A program made the translations under genes and the position numbers. Below are positions 1-7,979 of a stretch of DNA of 39,837 nucleotides, one piece after another (within the stretch, counting starts at the first letter, position 1; each line of letters begins with the position of its first letter). The notes under the pieces were generated by a model. It was given only the letters and a program-made list of their open reading frames with translations, was not told the DNA's origin and ran no database searches. The stretch lies in assembly GCA_934716995.1 (NCBI GenBank), contig CAKUYO010000020.1:1-39837 (forward strand). Direction: 5' to 3'. This DNA is from an uncultured Bacteroidales bacterium (GTDB taxonomy: Bacteria > Bacteroidota > Bacteroidia > Bacteroidales > Paludibacteraceae).

Positions 1-1104
1 GCCGAGGAGGGTGTAGCCGGGGTTGGTGCGTTTGCCCTTGGCGAGGTCGTCGCAGATACAATGACCGTGGTCTGGACGGAGCGGAATAGCGCAACCGCGC
101 TGCTGCTCCACCTCCACCATTGCACGGAGGAACCCATAGGTATCAAGGTCGCCCTCGAACGTCCATTTCTCGTAGAAATCGCCCTCGGGTGTTTGGCTGA
201 CGGCACGGAGATGGACAAAGTTGATACGGTCGCCGAAACGGCGCATCATACCTATCAGATCATGCTTGCCTGCGCCGCCGAAGGAACCTGTACAGAGACA
301 GAGGCCGTTGCTCTTGTTGGGCACGGCATCGATGAGGGCTTGGAAATCGTCAGCCGACGACAGAACACGCGGCAAGCCCATAATAGGCATAGGCGGGTCG
401 TCGGGGTGGATAACCAGCGAGACACCCGCTTCGTCTGCCACAGGGCAAACCTCGCGCAGGAAGAAAATCAGGTTCTGCTGCAATCGTTCGCGGGTGATAC
501 CCCTGTAGCGCAGGAGTTGCTCACGGAACTGCTCCAGCGTAAACGACTCCTCCGCACCGGGCAAGCCCATAATCATCGTGCGGGTAAGCGTCTGCTTGTC
601 CTCCTCGGTCATCTGCCCGTAACGGGCATGCGCACGGGCTATTTCCTCTGCGGTGTATCCGGCTTCCGCACCCTCACGACGGAGGATATAGAGGTCGAAT
701 GCCATATAGGCGGCTTTCTCGAACATCAAGCCGTGGCTGCCGTCGGGGAAGACATAGTCGAGGTTGGTGCGCGTCCAATCGAGTACGGGCATAAAATTGT
801 AGGTAACCATACGGATACCGCACGCGCCGAGGTTGCGGAGAGTCTGCTTGTAATTGTCGATATACCGCAGATAATCACCCTCCTGCGTCTTGATATGCTC
901 GTGTACGGGGACAGACTCGACGCCTGTCCACTCCAAGCCTGCGGCTTCCACTTCGGCTTTGCGGCGTTGTATCTCACCGACAGACCACACTTCCCCGTTG
1001 GGGATATGGTGGAGGGCGGTTATCACCCCCGTGGCACCTGCCATACGGATATCGGCGAGACGGACGGGGTCATTGGGTCCGTACCAGCGCATTGTTTGAA
1101 TCAT
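1..1104 (-). CDS. uxuA: Mannonate dehydratase UxuA, 3' end beyond the window
   Basis: UxuA dehydrates D-mannonate to 2-keto-3-deoxygluconate in the cytoplasmic branch of glucuronate breakdown. The reverse strand reads MIQTMRWYGPNDPVRLADI at the start, then GATGVITALHHIPNGEVW (about residues 23-40), and near the window edge IPLRPDHGH followed by DDLAKGKRTNPGYTLLG. These are hallmark stretches of the family, including the metal-site His of PDHGH. The frame stays open for 368 codons to base 1. The enzyme is normally about 390-400 residues, so only a short C-terminal piece is missing, and that is a window-edge effect rather than a mutation. The start at 1104 is chosen because WYGPNDP lies close behind it; an internal ATG at 1092 is possible. 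It lies 284 bases downstream of the SDR mannonate oxidoreductase on the same strand, supplying the next step of the pathway. Identification is secure. Confidence 0.95.
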   Translation of the reverse strand, partial: MIQTMRWYGPNDPVRLADIRMAGATGVITALHHIPNGEVWSVGEIQRRKAEVEAAGLEWTGVESVPVHEHIKTQEGDYLRYIDNYKQTLRNLGACGIRMVTYNFMPVLDWTRTNLDYVFPDGSHGLMFEKAAYMAFDLYILRREGAEAGYTAEEIARAHARYGQMTEEDKQTLTRTMIMGLPGAEESFTLEQFREQLLRYRGITRERLQQNLIFFLREVCPVADEAGVSLVIHPDDPPMPIMGLPRVLSSADDFQALIDAVPNKSNGLCLCTGSFGGAGKHDLIGMMRRFGDRINFVHLRAVSQTPEGDFYEKWTFEGDLDTYGFLRAMVEVEQQRGCAIPLRPDHGHCICDDLAKGKRTNPGYTLLG

Positions 1105-1171
1105 TGTTCCAATTAAGAATTAAAAATTAACAATTAATAATTAACATACAGGGCGGGTGATATGTTTCCTA

Positions 1172-1186
1172 TGCCGCGGGGCGGCA
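1172..1186. repeat. GC-rich hairpin TGCCGC-GGG-GCGGCA
   Basis: The 6-base arms TGCCGC and GCGGCA are perfect complements around GGG. The surrounding bases TTCCTA before and AGAAA after recur almost identically around the hairpin at 5025-5038, so this is a repeated element. It lies upstream of uxuA on the minus strand, in the likely leader. Confidence 0.6.
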
Positions 1187-1223
1187 AGAAAAATAGAGGA
1201 AAATATACCAACAGTGACTGTTT

Positions 1224-1286
1224 GACGACGCGGGACGCGTCGTCTCCACACGTTTACGTATCAAAACCGCGGACGAGGCGTCCGCG
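1224..1286. repeat. Pair of REP-like GC-rich palindromes
   Basis: The first palindrome (1224-1244) has perfect 9-base arms GACGACGCG and CGCGTCGTC around GGA. The second (1268-1286) has perfect 8-base arms CGCGGACG and CGTCCGCG around AGG. They share GGACGCG/CGTCC sequence, so they look like variants of one repetitive extragenic family. They lie in the 284-base spacer between the mannonate oxidoreductase and uxuA; as RNA they could stabilise or attenuate the message. No transposase is present. Confidence 0.65.
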
Positions 1287-1340
1287 TCCCCGACCGGACT
1301 TGGTGCCAACTCCTAGGTAAGCACCACCTATCCTATAAGG

Positions 1341-1362
1341 AATCACCTACTAATCACCTACT
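1341..1362. repeat. Two exact copies of AATCACCTACT
   Basis: An 11-base unit is repeated head to tail at 1341-1351 and 1352-1362. The same kind of unit (AATCACCCACT) is repeated at 27591-27612, and a related one (AATCACATACG read on the minus strand) at 11277-11320. It lies just past the 3' end of the SDR gene. Confidence 0.7.
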
Positions 1363-1388
1363 CCTTCTATACAGATGCTATACGGAGA

Positions 1389-2198
1389 TCAGATAGAGAA
1401 TACATCGAAGCCGCCGTCCACGACGCTCAGGGCACCCGTAACGAAAGAGGACGCCTCGGAGATGAGGTAATGGATAGTGCCACAGAGTTCCTCGGGTACG
1501 GCAAAACGACCGGCAGGAGTATGACGGATAACATCTTCACCGCGGGCGGTAAGAGAGCCGTCGGGGTTGGTGAGCAAAGCACGGTTCTGGTTGGTAATCA
1601 GGAAACCCGGTACGATAGCATTGACGCGGATACGCGGGCTGAACTTCTGCGCCATCTCGGTAGCCATATACTTGGTGTAACTGGCGATAGCCGACTTGGC
1701 ACAACCGTAGCCGAAGACGCGGGTAAGCGGACGGAGGGCAGACTCGGAGCAGAAATTGACGATAGCCCCCTCTTTCTTCTCGCAGAGGACTGAACCGAGG
1801 ATTTTGGTAGGCAGGATAGTGCCGAAGAGATTGAGTTCGACCACCTTGCGGATAGCATCATCCGATGCATCGAGGAACGTCTTATCGGGAGCGATATTGG
1901 CCGCCGCCATATTACCGCCCGCCGCATTGAGCAGGACATCAATCGTACCGAAACGGGCAAGGATGTCGCGCTTGTTCTGCTCCAATATGTCTGCATCCAG
2001 AACATTCGTGCGGAGGAACATAGCGGGTGTAACAGCCGAGAGTTCCGCCTCGAAAGATTTACCTACTTCCTCGTTCATATCGAGGATGACCATGTGTGCG
2101 CCCTGCTCAGCGAGATAGCGCGCAATCGTTTGTCCGAGGACACCGCAGCCGCCCGTGAGGACGACCACCTTACCTTTGATATCAAAGAGATTTTTCAT
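1389..2198 (-). CDS. SDR-family D-mannonate oxidoreductase (fructuronate reductase)
   Basis: This is a classical short-chain dehydrogenase/reductase of 269 residues, the usual family length. The NAD(P)-binding turn TGGCGVLG is at residues 15-22, NAAGG at 91-95, the catalytic serine at about 151-153 (NFCSES), and the catalytic pair Y164/K168 in YGCAK. IRVNAIVPGF and SFVTGALSVVDGG are typical of the C-terminal half. It probably reduces fructuronate to mannonate, because the next gene on the strand is mannonate dehydratase and an SDR serves as UxuB in other Gram-positive and Bacteroidota uronate operons. The sequence alone gives only the SDR fold; substrate is inferred from the neighbour. It follows the secreted-protein gene 2330-3007 by 131 bases with no clear promoter between, so it may be co-transcribed with the glycan genes. 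Confidence 0.85.
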   Translation of the reverse strand: MKNLFDIKGKVVVLTGGCGVLGQTIARYLAEQGAHMVILDMNEEVGKSFEAELSAVTPAMFLRTNVLDADILEQNKRDILARFGTIDVLLNAAGGNMAAANIAPDKTFLDASDDAIRKVVELNLFGTILPTKILGSVLCEKKEGAIVNFCSESALRPLTRVFGYGCAKSAIASYTKYMATEMAQKFSPRIRVNAIVPGFLITNQNRALLTNPDGSLTARGEDVIRHTPAGRFAVPEELCGTIHYLISEASSFVTGALSVVDGGFDVFSI

Positions 2199-2300
2199 AT
2201 TCCGTGTAATTTTTAGAGTTCCGTATTAGGGATTCGTTTTTACTCCACTAATGTCCATATAAAAAGCCATTAAAAGGACATCATCGGGTATTTAAGTCTC

Positions 2301-2332
2301 CGTTAATTGCCGTTAATTCATCGTTAATTTTA
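2301..2332. repeat. Three tandem CGTTAATT units
   Basis: CGTTAATTGC, CGTTAATTCAT and CGTTAATTTTA follow one another with a 10-11 base spacing. They lie just past the stop codon of the 2330-3007 gene, another example of near-11-base periodic arrays in the spacers of this window. Confidence 0.5.
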
Positions 2333-3007
2333 TTTGATAACTTTTTTGCCGTTGAGGATATAGGTACCGGAAGGGAGAATATCAAGATTTGTGCCAACGT
2401 AAGCACCGAGAAGGGTGTAAATGCGGTTGTCGGATTCAGCAACAGCAGTATTGACGGCTGTCGGGTTCTCCGGCTCCAACGTCTTCGGATAGATAGCGAT
2501 GCTCCTCACATAAATACGCTGACCGACAGTGGTTTGATTGATACGAATAGATTTAACTTCGCCTGCGGGTTCCCATACACATTTCTCAAACTCTTTATTG
2601 CCGGCAGAAAGAGCAAAAGCAGCGGTATCTTCGGTGAGCACATTGATTGCCTTGAAGCCGTCCGTGCCTTCCTCTGCATTATACATAGCAGCAGAGATAA
2701 CAATCGAATCGACCTCGGTAGGATTAGCCAAAGTAAAACCGATAAAACCTGCTTTCTTTGACGAACCGAATTTCGCGCCGCAATTTTCGCGTGCGGGGTA
2801 AATAGCATCGCGCGTATCAATAGAGGCTACCTTGTCGGTTCCTCCGAATATATTGGCGATATATTCCTCAGGGGTACTGCCTTTGGGATAAATATCACCA
2901 GCGTCTTTGGAAGCATCTGTATTTTCCACAAAATACAATGTGTACGACTGGGCGAAAGCCACTGAAGACAGCAGCACGGCTGCCATAGAAAGAAAAAGTT
3001 TTTTCAT
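2330..3007 (-). CDS. Secreted protein with short type IX-like C-terminal tail
   Basis: This 225-residue protein begins MKKLFLSMAAVLLSSVAFAQ, a clear signal peptide with cleavage near residue 19-20. The middle (about 20-185) has the alternating hydrophobic pattern of a beta-sandwich (GFIGFTLANPTEVDSIVISA, SIRINQTTV), but I do not recognise a family. The tail, about 190-225, reads RIYTLLGAYVGTN...LPSGTYILNGKKVIK, the compact form of type IX sorting domain. The protein is therefore probably exported across the outer membrane or held at the surface. It follows the GH-A glycosidase gene by 21 bases on the same strand, so it is most likely co-transcribed and could be a glycan-binding accessory protein. 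Function beyond secretion is not supported. Confidence 0.8.
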   Translation of the reverse strand: MKKLFLSMAAVLLSSVAFAQSYTLYFVENTDASKDAGDIYPKGSTPEEYIANIFGGTDKVASIDTRDAIYPARENCGAKFGSSKKAGFIGFTLANPTEVDSIVISAAMYNAEEGTDGFKAINVLTEDTAAFALSAGNKEFEKCVWEPAGEVKSIRINQTTVGQRIYVRSIAIYPKTLEPENPTAVNTAVAESDNRIYTLLGAYVGTNLDILPSGTYILNGKKVIK

Positions 3008-3028
3008 GTTGTTATTGTTTTTACAGGG

Positions 3029-5014
3029 TTATTTGAATCGTTTTTGCGGGAGGGGTACACCGAAAAGGGTGTATTTGTTGCCTGCGCGGAGGATATAGAC
3101 CTGCCCGTTCTCGATAATCTTGGTAGCGGGCGATGTCGTAACCGTTTGCTCTACGGCATCGGGCAGGCGATGGCGACCATAGAAAGTCAGCACCAACTGC
3201 GGAGCCGTTTTACCCTCGCGGGAAAAGAACGATACCGCATCGTCGGTCTTGGTGAGCGCATGCAGTTTGAACGACGGCTGATCGGCGTGGTCGAGTACCC
3301 AGCGGGTAACATCAAAGGTATAGGTGCTGTCCGCCACAAAGGCTTGCTTGCAGGACGCCAGGCGGTTGTAGGTACTTTTCCACGAGGCATTGGCTGCCCG
3401 CTGTGCACCCGTCAGATTTTCCGTCCACGACGGGTCTTCCACGCCCGACACAAGCAGGTTGTGCGGTTCGCCGTCGGCAGCGGCACACGTAAGGCGCAAC
3501 TCGGCATTTTTAAGGTATGGCAGCAGGGCAGCAGCCTGCGACAAGTCGAAACGCAGGAACGACTCACGGCGTTGGTTCTCAGTGCCGTAATAGCGCACGA
3601 GAAGGGTCTGCTCCGTGCCGTGGGTGTCCTGTTGGTTAGCCCCCAAAGTAACGTAGGTGTCAGCGACGGGCGCAAAAGGACACTCGGTAAGAGCAGTCTC
3701 CTGCGGGCAGCGGGTGGTGCCGTCGAAGAAATCAATGAGACGATAGACCTGCGAATTGAGTTCGGCGGTATATGGCGTCATATCGGTATATTCCTCGCGT
3801 GTGGCGGAGACCAGTCCCTTGTTGGAATTATTGTTGTCCATAAAGCGGAAATACTGCCAACCTATGAAGCAAGGGTTTTTGAGCAGTTGCAGACAAGTGT
3901 TCTGGTACCATCTGCCACGATCCGCCTGGCTGTTGACATACCAGCCTGCGCCTTCCTGCGTGCCGGACTTGAAATGCACATCCTTGATATAGAACTCGGT
4001 AACGAGACAGGGGTGTCCGTTGGTCCATGAAGCCTTGGCAATCTGGTCGTTGGGGCAGAAATAGTCGTAGAAATTGACAGACGTAACATCGCAATACTTG
4101 TGCGACATATCCACTACCCCCTGTATGCTGCGCGGCACACCATGGAGACGGCTGCCGAGAACCATGTGATTCGGGTCCGCCGCACGGATAGCACCTGTAA
4201 CCACACTAAAATACCGCTCGGCAAGATAAGCGGCATACGCCTCTTTCTGCGTTTCTGTAGGAGCGGACAAGTCCACCCCGTTGCGTGCCGCCCATACAAC
4301 GGTGCTGTCGTAGGTAGGGTCGCCCGCGGAAAGCGAGGAAATGACCAGATCCAACTGGCGGACATTAAACGGCAGTTCGTTGTCGGTGAAATAGCCCAGC
4401 AGGTCGCGCTCGTTGCTGTACTGCGAGAAATTGCTTTTGGCTTGCGCATAGCAGAAGGTCTCGAACTCGGGATCGAGTACCAGCAGGTAATTGGCGGCTT
4501 TGTCCTGCACCTCTTTGGGTGTGTCGTAGTAGTCGGGGCGCACCTTGCGATAGTTGACATAGAAAGTGTACCGCCGCGTATAGGACATCTGCCCATAGTT
4601 CCAGAGGTTGTTGCTGTTCTTGGTCTGCGACTCGGAGGCAATAAAATTGCCCGTTCCGTTGAAGCCGTTGCGGCGCAAGACATCATAATCGTCTTGCAAG
4701 GCACCGGCATCGAGACTGGTAACCGCCATATTGATACCCGCATACCCGTCCGGGTCGATGAGCCACCAGCGGTTGTCAATCTTCTCCACATGGTAGAACC
4801 CCGTAGAGTCGGCACGCAGCCAGGCGCATGCGCCCGTGCGGGTATAGTCGGAAGCGGTATTCTCCGCCGGGGTGTAGCCGCCGAGGGTAGAGACAAGGTC
4901 TATCTTGTAACTGCCCCACCCGCCGTTGTATGAACTCTTTGCATTGAGTGTAGCGGCAGAGAGTGTCCCTGCCACTACGACAATACCGAATAACGAAAGT
5001 ATGCGTTTTTTCAT
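3029..5014 (-). CDS. Secreted clan GH-A glycosidase, GH50 agarase-like, with CBM96-like module
   Basis: I start at 5014 (MKKRILSLFG) because it opens a good signal peptide; the ATG 18 bases upstream is inside a repeated hairpin. The product is 661 residues. RWWLIDPDGYAGINM (about 82-96) is the strand-loop entry seen in GH50-type agarases. LGYFTDNELPF places the likely acid/base at E213, and CLVTEFYIKD places the likely nucleophile at E340, the spacing expected for a GH-A barrel. From about residue 448, PVADTYVTLG followed by ESFLRFDLS matches the CBM96-like modules that follow such enzymes. The tail IENGQVYILRAGNKYTLFG resembles the tail of the 5169-6197 protein and looks like a reduced type IX tail. 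It is a retaining endo- or exo-hydrolase by fold; agarase activity is only a resemblance, and the uronate genes next door argue for a uronate-containing glycan. Confidence 0.75.
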   Translation of the reverse strand: MKKRILSLFGIVVVAGTLSAATLNAKSSYNGGWGSYKIDLVSTLGGYTPAENTASDYTRTGACAWLRADSTGFYHVEKIDNRWWLIDPDGYAGINMAVTSLDAGALQDDYDVLRRNGFNGTGNFIASESQTKNSNNLWNYGQMSYTRRYTFYVNYRKVRPDYYDTPKEVQDKAANYLLVLDPEFETFCYAQAKSNFSQYSNERDLLGYFTDNELPFNVRQLDLVISSLSAGDPTYDSTVVWAARNGVDLSAPTETQKEAYAAYLAERYFSVVTGAIRAADPNHMVLGSRLHGVPRSIQGVVDMSHKYCDVTSVNFYDYFCPNDQIAKASWTNGHPCLVTEFYIKDVHFKSGTQEGAGWYVNSQADRGRWYQNTCLQLLKNPCFIGWQYFRFMDNNNSNKGLVSATREEYTDMTPYTAELNSQVYRLIDFFDGTTRCPQETALTECPFAPVADTYVTLGANQQDTHGTEQTLLVRYYGTENQRRESFLRFDLSQAAALLPYLKNAELRLTCAAADGEPHNLLVSGVEDPSWTENLTGAQRAANASWKSTYNRLASCKQAFVADSTYTFDVTRWVLDHADQPSFKLHALTKTDDAVSFFSREGKTAPQLVLTFYGRHRLPDAVEQTVTTSPATKIIENGQVYILRAGNKYTLFGVPLPQKRFK

Positions 5015-5024
5015 AATGTTCCTA

Positions 5025-5038
5025 TGCCGCAAGCGGCA
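5025..5038. repeat. GC-rich hairpin TGCCGC-AA-GCGGCA
   Basis: Perfect 6-base arms around AA sit 11 bases upstream of the chosen start of the GH-A gene. With its flanks (TTCCTA before, AGAAA after) it matches the hairpin at 1172-1186, so two leaders on the same strand carry the same element. Confidence 0.6.
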
Positions 5039-5134
5039 AGAAATCTAAGTTAATCTTTGTTTTTGCATTCATAAATTGCCGTAAATCTTATTCGCCTACG
5101 GCTGCTATGCAGATGCTGTTTTTTTGAGGTGTTC

Positions 5135-5156
5135 CGCGGGCGATGGCATCCCCGCG
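5135..5156. repeat. GC-rich imperfect palindrome
   Basis: Arms CGCGGG and CCCGCG flank a 10-base loop, and a run of seven T follows a few bases to the left. It is 12 bases beyond the stop of the 5169-6197 gene on the minus strand, so in that direction it is GC stem then U-run, which fits an intrinsic terminator. It also resembles the REP-like palindromes at 1224-1286. Confidence 0.5.
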
Positions 5157-5168
5157 TCCCACAGCACA

Positions 5169-6197
5169 TTATAACTCCGTGCCGAGGATGGTGTAGGTGG
5201 TGCTACCGCGGCGGATAACGAGTTGACCGTTTTCGATTGATTTAACGGCTTTTGCCTCGGTGCGGGTATTATCAAGAGCGGTCTGTTTGCCGATTACGTC
5301 CTCCCATGCATAACCTACGCGGATACCGTCAATGATATAGGGTGCGATGGTGTTGGCTTTGCCGGGTTCGCCGCCACGCAGATAGAAACCGCGCAAGGAA
5401 CCCATCTCCTTTCCGCTGCCGGACAGACGATAAGCGTCTTTCCCGTTGGGGTCTTTCTGATAGAGGTTCGCCGTAGCGGGTTCTGCGCCCAGCATCGGAT
5501 TGATATAGAGCCACATCTCGTCGTCATAGTTGCCCTTTTCCTCTGCGGCGGTCTTGCCGTTGAGTTTGCCCACATGGTATTTCATCACAATGAGATAAGT
5601 CTTGTCGAAAGTGAAATACGGTTCGTTCTCGGGGTTCGTCCATTCGGCTTTGCCATCACTCGACTTGTTGATACCGAAGGAAATCTCCTGCCCCGTAAAA
5701 GGTGCACCCGTAATCTCGTCCATCGCCTCTACAGATGCATACAAGCGACCGGCAAAGTTTGTTGTTGTTGCAGAAGGCTCCATCTTGATACCCATGAAAT
5801 AGTCAGGACTTGCGTAATTCACCTCCTGCTTGGGGAACTGAATCATAAAAGCGATATAGATGGTCGAGTCGTTCAATACGCCGTGTCCCCAGTTCTTGAA
5901 TACGGATTGTCCCGTTTTGGATTGCGGAGTGAACAGCAACGCATTGCCTATGCCCGAACCGGCATAACCTTCATAAGTCAGCGGCGCATCGGCAATGGTG
6001 AAACGGGTTTGTCCTGAATTTTTGTTAGAGGATGTACTCCACCCCGTTACGCCGTCCATATTGTCGGACAATGTAATGGTATCGGTGATAAGGTTCGTAC
6101 CTGCCTCATACTCGAAATACTCCTCAAGGAGCAAGTTCTGGGCGTTGATACCCAGGGTCAACATGGCTGCTGAAGCCAAAAAGAAGATCTTTTTCAT
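5169..6197 (-). CDS. Secreted protein of the SusCD operon, family not recognised
   Basis: This 342-residue protein has a signal peptide (MKKIFFLASAAMLTLGINAQ) and then EEYFEYEAGTNL, a start often seen in secreted jelly-roll (concanavalin-like) proteins of Bacteroidota. YIAFMIQFPK, FAGRLYASVEA, YLIVMKYHVG and MWLYINP give regular beta-strands across residues 100-250, and IAPYIIDGIRVGYAWEDVIG is a typical last strand of such folds. No catalytic motif is evident. The tail KSIENGQLVIRRGSTTYTILG is nearly the same as the tail of the next gene's product. Position directly after susD is where surface glycan-binding proteins usually sit, so that role is plausible, but those are normally lipoproteins and this one has no lipobox cysteine. 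An unrecognised lyase or hydrolase remains possible. Confidence 0.75.
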   Translation of the reverse strand: MKKIFFLASAAMLTLGINAQNLLLEEYFEYEAGTNLITDTITLSDNMDGVTGWSTSSNKNSGQTRFTIADAPLTYEGYAGSGIGNALLFTPQSKTGQSVFKNWGHGVLNDSTIYIAFMIQFPKQEVNYASPDYFMGIKMEPSATTTNFAGRLYASVEAMDEITGAPFTGQEISFGINKSSDGKAEWTNPENEPYFTFDKTYLIVMKYHVGKLNGKTAAEEKGNYDDEMWLYINPMLGAEPATANLYQKDPNGKDAYRLSGSGKEMGSLRGFYLRGGEPGKANTIAPYIIDGIRVGYAWEDVIGKQTALDNTRTEAKAVKSIENGQLVIRRGSTTYTILGTEL

Positions 6198-6215
6198 AAT
6201 ATTGTGTTGTTTATG

Positions 6216-6230
6216 GTTTGCGATGCAAAC
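6216..6230. repeat. Small hairpin GTTTGC-GAT-GCAAAC
   Basis: Perfect 6-base arms lie about 20 bases upstream of the 6197 start codon, in the leader of the gene after susD. It may shape translation initiation. Confidence 0.4.
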
Positions 6231-6318
6231 GTTGGTGGTTTTACGTTAGTGGCTACGCGTTAGTGGTTGCACGTTATGCATTGTGCATTGTGCATTGTGC
6301 ATTGTGCATTGTGCATTG
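6229..6318. repeat. 14-bp then 7-bp tandem array
   Basis: From 6229 to 6284 four units of 14 bases start with (A/G)CGTT and share GTGG; this passes into six exact TGCATTG units at 6277-6318. Fourteen is twice seven, so one array probably grew from the other. It fills most of the 122-base spacer between the susD stop codon and the next gene. Confidence 0.85.
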
Positions 6319-6319
6319 A

Positions 6320-7909
6320 TTAGTATCCCGGGTTTTGCGGGAAAGTGTGCATAATGTCGCGTTGGGCTTGGGGTATCGGCCAGCGGTTGTGGTAGTCGCT
6401 GACGTTGTTGCGGATAATGGTATCATTATTCAGCACGCCCCAACGCTCGCTCTTCACAAACTCTCCACCGTGTGCCTTTACCTGCTTGACCAGCAGGTTC
6501 TCACGTTTGAGGAAGTTCCAGCGGTCGCCCTCCAATGCCAACTCGCGCGCCTGTTCGTCCGCCAGCATTTCGATAGTAATCGGTTGTGTCTCCGCTGCAT
6601 TGCCCGCACGGGTATAGGTCTTGTTGTAGTAATATGCCGCCGAATCCTGCCGCCCGAGATGGATATATGCCTCGCAACCGAGTACGTAGGCATCAGGGAG
6701 ACGGTAGATGATGATATCCTTGAACGACTCGTTATCCGTCGGCGACGCCTTGGTATAGGAATCGTTGTATTTGGTGCACATCGGGTGCACATTCTGATAT
6801 GCCGCCTCCGTGGTAGCGACAAGCGTATCGCCCACGTGCCGTCCGCGCGGCAGGTTGTCCGGATCGTTGTACGTCCATGCGGTCTTGTACCAGGCGGTAT
6901 AGCGAAGGTCGTGCGCACGGTCGTAGAGACTGAGCAGGTATTGGTTCGGGAACACGCGTCCCCACGGGTAGCCGCCCGATGCATAGTCAATCAGCATACC
7001 TTTCTGTTCGTTGTACTTCGGCGTACAGATGATACACATACGGTGCCCGCTGTTGGTGTTGGTAACCGTATTGGTGAACCAGCCGCCGGTAGCCTTGTTC
7101 CATTGCGAAACAAGTATCGCCTCGGAGTGGTTGAGGTCAGCCACATCGAAGACCTCGCGCGGGTCGGAAAGCAGTGCATATACCCCGCTTTGCTCTATGG
7201 CGTTGATTTGGTCGGCGCACTCCTGCCATTTGCCCTGCCATGCCGCCGACTTGGCACGTAGCAGGCGTGCCACGCCCTGCGTAAAACGACCGGGCTGTGT
7301 GGTGGTCCACGCCAAATGGTCAATGGCATAATCGAGGTCTTCGTCCATCAGCGCATACACGTCCTCCTTGGCGGCAGGCATATAGGAAACGGAGTCGTTC
7401 ACGTTCTCGGGTGTGGTAACACGCGTAGTGAGGTAGATATTGTCGTAGCGTTGCAGCAGGCGCAAATAGGCATGCGCACGGAAAACACGCGCCTCGGCTA
7501 CCGCCTGTATTGCCACAGGGTCGGTCATATCCACCTTGTCCGCTGCACCGATAACCATATTGGCATATCCGATCATGGCATATTGCTGCTTCCACAGGCG
7601 TGCCACGCTCGGCGTCGTGGGCAGCAGGTCCTGATAGCGTCCGAACTGCGGAATACCCTCACCCGCACGGCAATAGGTGATGTCGTCGCCGACAAGCATG
7701 TTCATCCATAGGATAGTCTCCGCATCATCGTTGTTACGGAATATCTCACGGTCTTTGTAGTACATCGCCAGCACCGCACTCGCCATACCCGCGGGGGTGG
7801 AAACGATATACTCGCCCGTAGGTTGGGTATAGACTTTCTCGTCCAGCCAGTCGTGGCAGGAGGTCAGCAGCAGTGCCGCTATGAGAATATATACACTATG
7901 CTTTTTCAT
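6320..7909 (-). CDS. SusD/RagB-family outer-membrane lipoprotein
   Basis: SusD proteins sit as a lid on their SusC transporter and capture oligosaccharides at the cell surface. The 529-residue product starts with a lipoprotein signal, LLLTSCHDW, putting the lipid-bearing cysteine at residue 18 and the family's usual DWLDE next to it. Tetratricopeptide-like helices follow (for example AEARVFRAHAYLRLLQRYD at about 140-158), and the C-terminus ends PIPQAQRDIMHTFPQNPGY, the classical SusD finish. Length is typical. It is the second gene of the pair, 70 bases after susC, with a tandem array and hairpin in the gap. Ligand cannot be read from the sequence; the neighbouring enzymes point to a uronate-bearing polysaccharide. 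Confidence 0.95.
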   Translation of the reverse strand: MKKHSVYILIAALLLTSCHDWLDEKVYTQPTGEYIVSTPAGMASAVLAMYYKDREIFRNNDDAETILWMNMLVGDDITYCRAGEGIPQFGRYQDLLPTTPSVARLWKQQYAMIGYANMVIGAADKVDMTDPVAIQAVAEARVFRAHAYLRLLQRYDNIYLTTRVTTPENVNDSVSYMPAAKEDVYALMDEDLDYAIDHLAWTTTQPGRFTQGVARLLRAKSAAWQGKWQECADQINAIEQSGVYALLSDPREVFDVADLNHSEAILVSQWNKATGGWFTNTVTNTNSGHRMCIICTPKYNEQKGMLIDYASGGYPWGRVFPNQYLLSLYDRAHDLRYTAWYKTAWTYNDPDNLPRGRHVGDTLVATTEAAYQNVHPMCTKYNDSYTKASPTDNESFKDIIIYRLPDAYVLGCEAYIHLGRQDSAAYYYNKTYTRAGNAAETQPITIEMLADEQARELALEGDRWNFLKRENLLVKQVKAHGGEFVKSERWGVLNNDTIIRNNVSDYHNRWPIPQAQRDIMHTFPQNPGY

Positions 7910-7930
7910 TGTTTTGCTGTTTAATGAATA

Positions 7931-7977
7931 GGGTCTTTAAGGTCTTTAAGGACTTTAAGGTCTTTAAGTCCTTAAAG
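7931..7977 (-). repeat. 9-bp tandem array forming a 12-bp hairpin after susC
   Basis: Four 9-base units of the form GG(T/A)CTTTAA run from 7932, and the end turns back as an inverted copy. Arms 7944-7955 (CTTTAAGGACTT) and 7966-7977 (AAGTCCTTAAAG) pair perfectly over 12 bases with a 10-base loop. The hairpin begins three bases past the susC stop codon, within the susC-susD transcript. It could protect the susC end of the message or set the susC:susD ratio. Confidence 0.75.
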
Positions 7978-7979
7978 GG

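Noticed and set aside
61..1116. Long plus-strand open frame opposite uxuA
   Set aside because: The opposite strand gives a textbook mannonate dehydratase; the plus frame is open because of G+C-rich codon bias and its translation matches nothing recognisable.
6277..6318. CRISPR array at the TGCATTG repeats
   Set aside because: Units are 7 bases with no spacers; it is a simple tandem array.
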